A DNA stretch of 10,401 bases from Roseomonas sp. (lineage in GTDB: Bacteria > Pseudomonadota > Alphaproteobacteria > Acetobacterales > Acetobacteraceae): contig JADCFR010000161.1 of assembly GCA_020249415.1 (NCBI GenBank), positions 1-10,401 on the forward strand, written 5' to 3'. This document shows positions 7,214 through 10,401 of this stretch, piece after piece. The notes beneath the pieces were generated by a model. It did no database searches, had not been told where the DNA came from, and saw only the letters and a program-made list of their open reading frames with translations. Positions within the stretch are counted from its first letter, which is position 1; the number at the start of each line of letters is the position of its first letter. The position numbers and the translations under genes were made by a program.

Positions 7214-7243
7214 GTGACATTTGCAGTAAATCAATAATCCAAT
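7214..7243 (+). promoter_or_regulatory. Candidate promoter for the decarboxylase-antiporter operon
   Basis: GTGACA at 7214-7219 matches the -35 consensus at five of six bases. TCCAAT at 7238-7243 matches the -10 at four of six, with an 18-base spacer. They lie in a locally AT-richer patch between the hairpin at 7162-7193 and the AAGGAAGG ribosome site ahead of the ATG at 7290. This is suggestive but weak; no operator was recognised. Confidence 0.3.
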
Positions 7244-7289
7244 AGGCTGGCGTCCTTAGCCTTGGAAGATCGTCAAGGAAGGAAGCGCC

Positions 7290-10001
7290 ATGACCACCGA
7301 ACCCGTCCAGATTGACCGTTTCATCATGATCCATGCCGGGCGAAATGATGCCTGGCGTGATCTGACCCATAGCGCCGAGGCGTGGGCCAGCGGCAAGGCC
7401 GACCGCAATGCGGTTGACGAAAAGCTCGCCCGCCTGCTGCCGACCGAGGAATTCTTCGCCTATCCCAGCCATAGCCTGCTCGCGGGGTTGCAGGAACGTG
7501 TGGCGCGCGATGATGCGGCGGGCGCGGTTGCGCTGCTCCGGCGTATTTCCGGCGCCTTGCTGACGCGCGCCTATCGTGAGCACCCCGGCGAATGGAATTT
7601 GCATGATGAGGCGCCGGCAGATGCCGTTGCAGATGTGCTGCCGCCAACCATGGCTGATCACGGCTATCATCGCCCCTATTTTGAGGTGCTGGTGGTGTCC
7701 AACCAACCAGCGGCGCGGTGGCCGGCCTTGGCGGATGAAATGCGCAAGCTCCGGCGCAAGGAAGACCGATTCGTCTATGAAGCGGTGTTTGTCAGCTCCT
7801 TCGAAGATGCCTTTTGTGCCGCCGCCGCCAACCCGGCCCTCGCCGCCGTGGTTCTGGTGGAAGGCTTCCCCTATCGCTCGCGCCATGATGCTTCGGTGCT
7901 GCGCTCCCTCACCGCATCGCTGCCGGAGCCGACCTCACCAGAGGAATCGGCCTTGAAGCTGGCGGCGGGCTTGAAGCGCCTCAGGCCCGAATTGGATATC
8001 TATCTGATCTCCGATCAGGACGTGGAAACCCTGGCCGGCGATCCGGCCACGGGCAGCATTCGGCGCATCTTCTATGGCGTTGAGGAATTGCTGGAACAGC
8101 ATCTCGCCATTCTGGAAGGTGTGCAGGAACGCTATGAAACGCCCTTCTTCGACAATTTGAAAAAATACGCCATGCGCCCGATCGGCACCTTCCATGCGCT
8201 GCCGATTGCGCGCGGGAAATCCGTGTTCCGATCAGATTGGATCCGCGACATGGGCGAGTTTTACGGCATAAACCTGTTCCTGGCCGAAAGCAGCGCCACC
8301 ACGGGCGGCCTCGATAGCCTTTTGGAACCCACTGGCAATATCAAACGCGCGCAGGAGATGGCCGCGCGCGCCTTTGGTGCGGATCATGTCTTCTTCGTGA
8401 CCAATGGCACCTCTACCTCCAACAAGATGGCGGTGCAGGCACTGACCGCGCCTGGCGATGTGATCATTGTTGATCGCAACTGCCATAAATCACACCATTA
8501 CGGCATCGTGCTGACCGGCGCACAGCCCTTCTATGTGGAAGCCTATCCGCTCACGCAATATTCCATGTATGGCGCGGTGCCGCTTTCCACCATCAAGCGC
8601 GCCATGCTGGCGCTGAAGGCGGAAGGGCGGCTTCATCGGCTGAAAATGCTCGATCTGACGAACTGCACCTTTGACGGCCATATGTATAATGTGCGCCGGG
8701 TGATGGAAGAATGCCTTGCCATCAAGCCCGACCTGATCTTTCTGTGGGATGAAGCCTGGTCCGGCTTTGCGCGGTTTTCGCCGCTGCTGCGCCCCAGAAC
8801 CGCCATGGGCGCGGCAGCGGAAATCGAAGCCTGGATGCAGGACCCCGCTTCGGTTGCGGCCTATGAACAGCAAAGGGCCGCGCTTGGTGATGCGCCATCC
8901 GATGAAACCTTGCTGGCCACACGCCTGATCCCTGACCCGCGCCAAATCCGGCTACGCGTTTATCAGACGAATTCCACGCATAAATCCATGTCATCCATCC
9001 GCCAGGGCTCCATGCTGCTGGTGAAGGATGTGGATTTCCACACGGTTGAAGCGCAATTCCATGAGGCGGTTTTCACCCATGCCTCCACCAGCCCCAATCA
9101 GCAGCTGATCGCAAGCCTTGATGTCGCGCGCCGGCAGATGGAGCTTGAAGGCTATGGGCTGGTGATGAATGCGATTGAAATCGCGCTCAAGATCCGTGGC
9201 ATGGTCAATCAGCATCCGCTGATTTCCAAGTATTTCCGTATCCTGGGCGCGGATGAGATGATCCCCGCAGCCTATCGCCAATCGGGCTTTGTGGATTACC
9301 TCAAGCCCGGCATCACCTGGGCGAATATTGTCCATGCCATGCTGGAAGATGAATTCTATCTGGACCCGACCCGCATGACGCTGGTGTGCGGCACGGCGGG
9401 CTATGATGGCACGCAATTCAAGGGCATGCTTTCGGATAGATACAATATCCAACTCAACAAGACATCGCGTAATTCAGTGCTTTTGCAGACCAATATCAAC
9501 AATACGCGGAGCGACGCGGCGCATCTGATCCGCGTATTGGTGGAAATCAGCCAGGAGATTGAAAAGCGCCTTGCTGTCGGCGGACCTGAGGCACGTGCTG
9601 CCTTCGATGCGCGCGTGAAGTCGCTGATGACCGATGTGCCGGATTTGCCGAATTTCAGCCATTTCCACGCGGCCTTCCGGGGCGATGCAGGAAATACGAC
9701 GCCCGAAGGCGATATGCGAAGCGCCTTCTTCGGTGCCTATAATGCCGAGCAATGCGAATATGTGCCGCTATTTGGCGCTGAATGCGACAAGCGCCTGAAG
9801 GATGGGCCTGAGATGATTTCGGCCAATTTTGTCATTCCCTACCCGCCCGGTTTCCCGATCATGGTGCCGGGCCAGGTGCTGACGCAGGAAACGATCGATT
9901 TCATGCGCAAGCTCGATGTCAAGGAAATCCATGGCTATGAACGCGAACGCGGGCTGAAGCTTTTGCGTGCGGATGCCGTTGGCGCCGCCAAGCGGCGCTG
10001 A
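7290..10001 (+). CDS. PLP-dependent Orn/Lys/Arg-type amino acid decarboxylase, long form
   Basis: This 903-residue protein belongs to the fold-type I, group III decarboxylases (LdcI, AdiA, SpeF relatives), which convert basic amino acids to amines with release of CO2 and uptake of a proton. Residues about 130-280 resemble the receiver-like wing domain (YFEVLVVSNQP, AAVVLVEGFPY, ELDIYLISDQD). The PLP domain shows TNGTSTSNK (371-379, phosphate binding), DRNCHKSHH (395-403, ring-stacking His399), FLWDEAW (484-490, Asp487 facing the pyridine nitrogen) and NSTHKSMSSIRQGS (561-574, Schiff-base Lys565). The C-terminal domain has IPYPPGFPIMVPGQ (849-862). It is longer than the usual 700-760 residues, with an extended N-terminus and an extra segment at about 500-550. 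The ATG at 7290 follows AAGGAAGG. Twelve bases separate it from the AspT-like gene. The substrate cannot be fixed from sequence alone. Confidence 0.9.
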   Translation: MTTEPVQIDRFIMIHAGRNDAWRDLTHSAEAWASGKADRNAVDEKLARLLPTEEFFAYPSHSLLAGLQERVARDDAAGAVALLRRISGALLTRAYREHPGEWNLHDEAPADAVADVLPPTMADHGYHRPYFEVLVVSNQPAARWPALADEMRKLRRKEDRFVYEAVFVSSFEDAFCAAAANPALAAVVLVEGFPYRSRHDASVLRSLTASLPEPTSPEESALKLAAGLKRLRPELDIYLISDQDVETLAGDPATGSIRRIFYGVEELLEQHLAILEGVQERYETPFFDNLKKYAMRPIGTFHALPIARGKSVFRSDWIRDMGEFYGINLFLAESSATTGGLDSLLEPTGNIKRAQEMAARAFGADHVFFVTNGTSTSNKMAVQALTAPGDVIIVDRNCHKSHHYGIVLTGAQPFYVEAYPLTQYSMYGAVPLSTIKRAMLALKAEGRLHRLKMLDLTNCTFDGHMYNVRRVMEECLAIKPDLIFLWDEAWSGFARFSPLLRPRTAMGAAAEIEAWMQDPASVAAYEQQRAALGDAPSDETLLATRLIPDPRQIRLRVYQTNSTHKSMSSIRQGSMLLVKDVDFHTVEAQFHEAVFTHASTSPNQQLIASLDVARRQMELEGYGLVMNAIEIALKIRGMVNQHPLISKYFRILGADEMIPAAYRQSGFVDYLKPGITWANIVHAMLEDEFYLDPTRMTLVCGTAGYDGTQFKGMLSDRYNIQLNKTSRNSVLLQTNINNTRSDAAHLIRVLVEISQEIEKRLAVGGPEARAAFDARVKSLMTDVPDLPNFSHFHAAFRGDAGNTTPEGDMRSAFFGAYNAEQCEYVPLFGAECDKRLKDGPEMISANFVIPYPPGFPIMVPGQVLTQETIDFMRKLDVKEIHGYERERGLKLLRADAVGAAKRR

Positions 10002-10013
10002 GGAGAGAGCCAG

Positions 10014-10401
10014 ATGTTGCAGGAATTCTTCCATTTTCTGGCAACCAACCCCTTCATCCTGCTGTTCCTGACGGTGGGGCTGGCTGTCTGGCTCGGTCGG
10101 CAGAGCGTCGCGGGCTATGGGCTTGGCATGGTGGCCTCCGCCATCATCGTGGGCAGCGGGCTTTCGGTTTGGGCTTCGGTCTATGGCGAAAAGCTCGCAC
10201 TCGATAACTTCACCAAAAGCCTGTTCTATTATCTGTTCATGTATGGGGTTGGGCTCAGGGTTGGGCCTTCCTTTGTGAATAGCTTAGGCGGCGATGGCAT
10301 CAAATTCACCGGGCTTGCGATCGTGTCCTGCCTATGTGGCCTGACCATTGTCGTGCTTGGTGTACGGTTTCTGGAACTGCCGCCGGGCACAGCGGGCGGC
10401 A
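10014..10401 (+). CDS. AspT-family (aspartate:alanine exchanger) antiporter, 5' end only
   Basis: The first 129 residues of an inner-membrane carrier are present; the frame is open to the window end. Hydrophobic segments lie at about 13-28, 34-55, 69-82 and 98-118. The segment FYYLFMYGVGLRVGPSFVNSL (69-89) matches the characteristic 'GxRVGPxFxxSL' signature of the AspT/YidE-like Asp-Al_Ex domain, which is duplicated in full-length members. AspT exchanges a carboxylate amino acid for its decarboxylation product, for example aspartate for alanine. The ATG at 10014 has AGGAGAG upstream and starts 12 bases after the decarboxylase stop, so the two are very probably co-transcribed. This suggests import of the decarboxylase substrate and export of its product. 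The ligand is not established; some family members have no known substrate. Confidence 0.85.
   Translation, partial: MLQEFFHFLATNPFILLFLTVGLAVWLGRQSVAGYGLGMVASAIIVGSGLSVWASVYGEKLALDNFTKSLFYYLFMYGVGLRVGPSFVNSLGGDGIKFTGLAIVSCLCGLTIVVLGVRFLELPPGTAGG

Noticed and set aside
7185..7886. Minus-strand 233-codon frame opposite the decarboxylase N-terminus
   Set aside because: It is antisense to a well-supported gene and shows no family motif; its end reaches the promoter gap only by chance openness in GC-rich DNA.

Overview
The window looks like a chromosomal segment of a GC-rich alphaproteobacterium, plausibly Rhodospirillales/Acetobacteraceae. This rests on the GC-rich codons, the gene families and the protein style; there is no rRNA or other marker, so the taxonomy is inference. 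No tRNA, rRNA, CRISPR array, insertion sequence or phage gene was seen. The genes are densely packed and look like metabolic and transport genes rather than a mobile region.

Layout. (1) Positions 1-2196, plus strand: the 3' end of a TRAP-transporter solute-binding protein (DctP family), then the small (DctQ) and large (DctM) membrane subunits, with 4-base stop/start overlaps at both junctions. (2) Positions 2197-2339: a convergent gap holding a perfect 12-bp hairpin with a 4-base loop. (3) Positions 2340-4766, minus strand: an 808-residue soluble protein I cannot assign, apparently starting at TTG. (4) Positions 4767-5061: about 295 bases with no convincing gene. (5) Positions 5062-6234, minus strand: a class III (CaiB/BaiF-type) CoA-transferase. 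(6) Positions 6235-6357: a short divergent promoter region with operator-like dyads. (7) Positions 6358-7140, plus strand: a crotonase-superfamily protein lacking both hydratase glutamates. (8) Positions 7141-7289: a gap with a terminator-like hairpin and a possible promoter. (9) Positions 7290-10001, plus strand: a long (903-residue) PLP-dependent Orn/Lys/Arg-type decarboxylase, followed after 12 bases by the start of an AspT-family antiporter that runs off the window at 10401.

How the genes may work together. The TRAP genes import an organic acid of unknown identity. The divergent CoA-transferase and crotonase could activate and process an acyl-CoA, perhaps from an imported acid, but this link rests only on proximity. 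The decarboxylase and AspT-like carrier look like one operon. In lactic acid bacteria an aspartate decarboxylase and AspT form a decarboxylation-driven substrate/product exchange cycle that generates proton motive force. Here the same kind of carrier sits beside a decarboxylase of an unrelated PLP subfamily, which is the most interesting arrangement in the window. The 808-residue orphan protein is the largest unexplained item.
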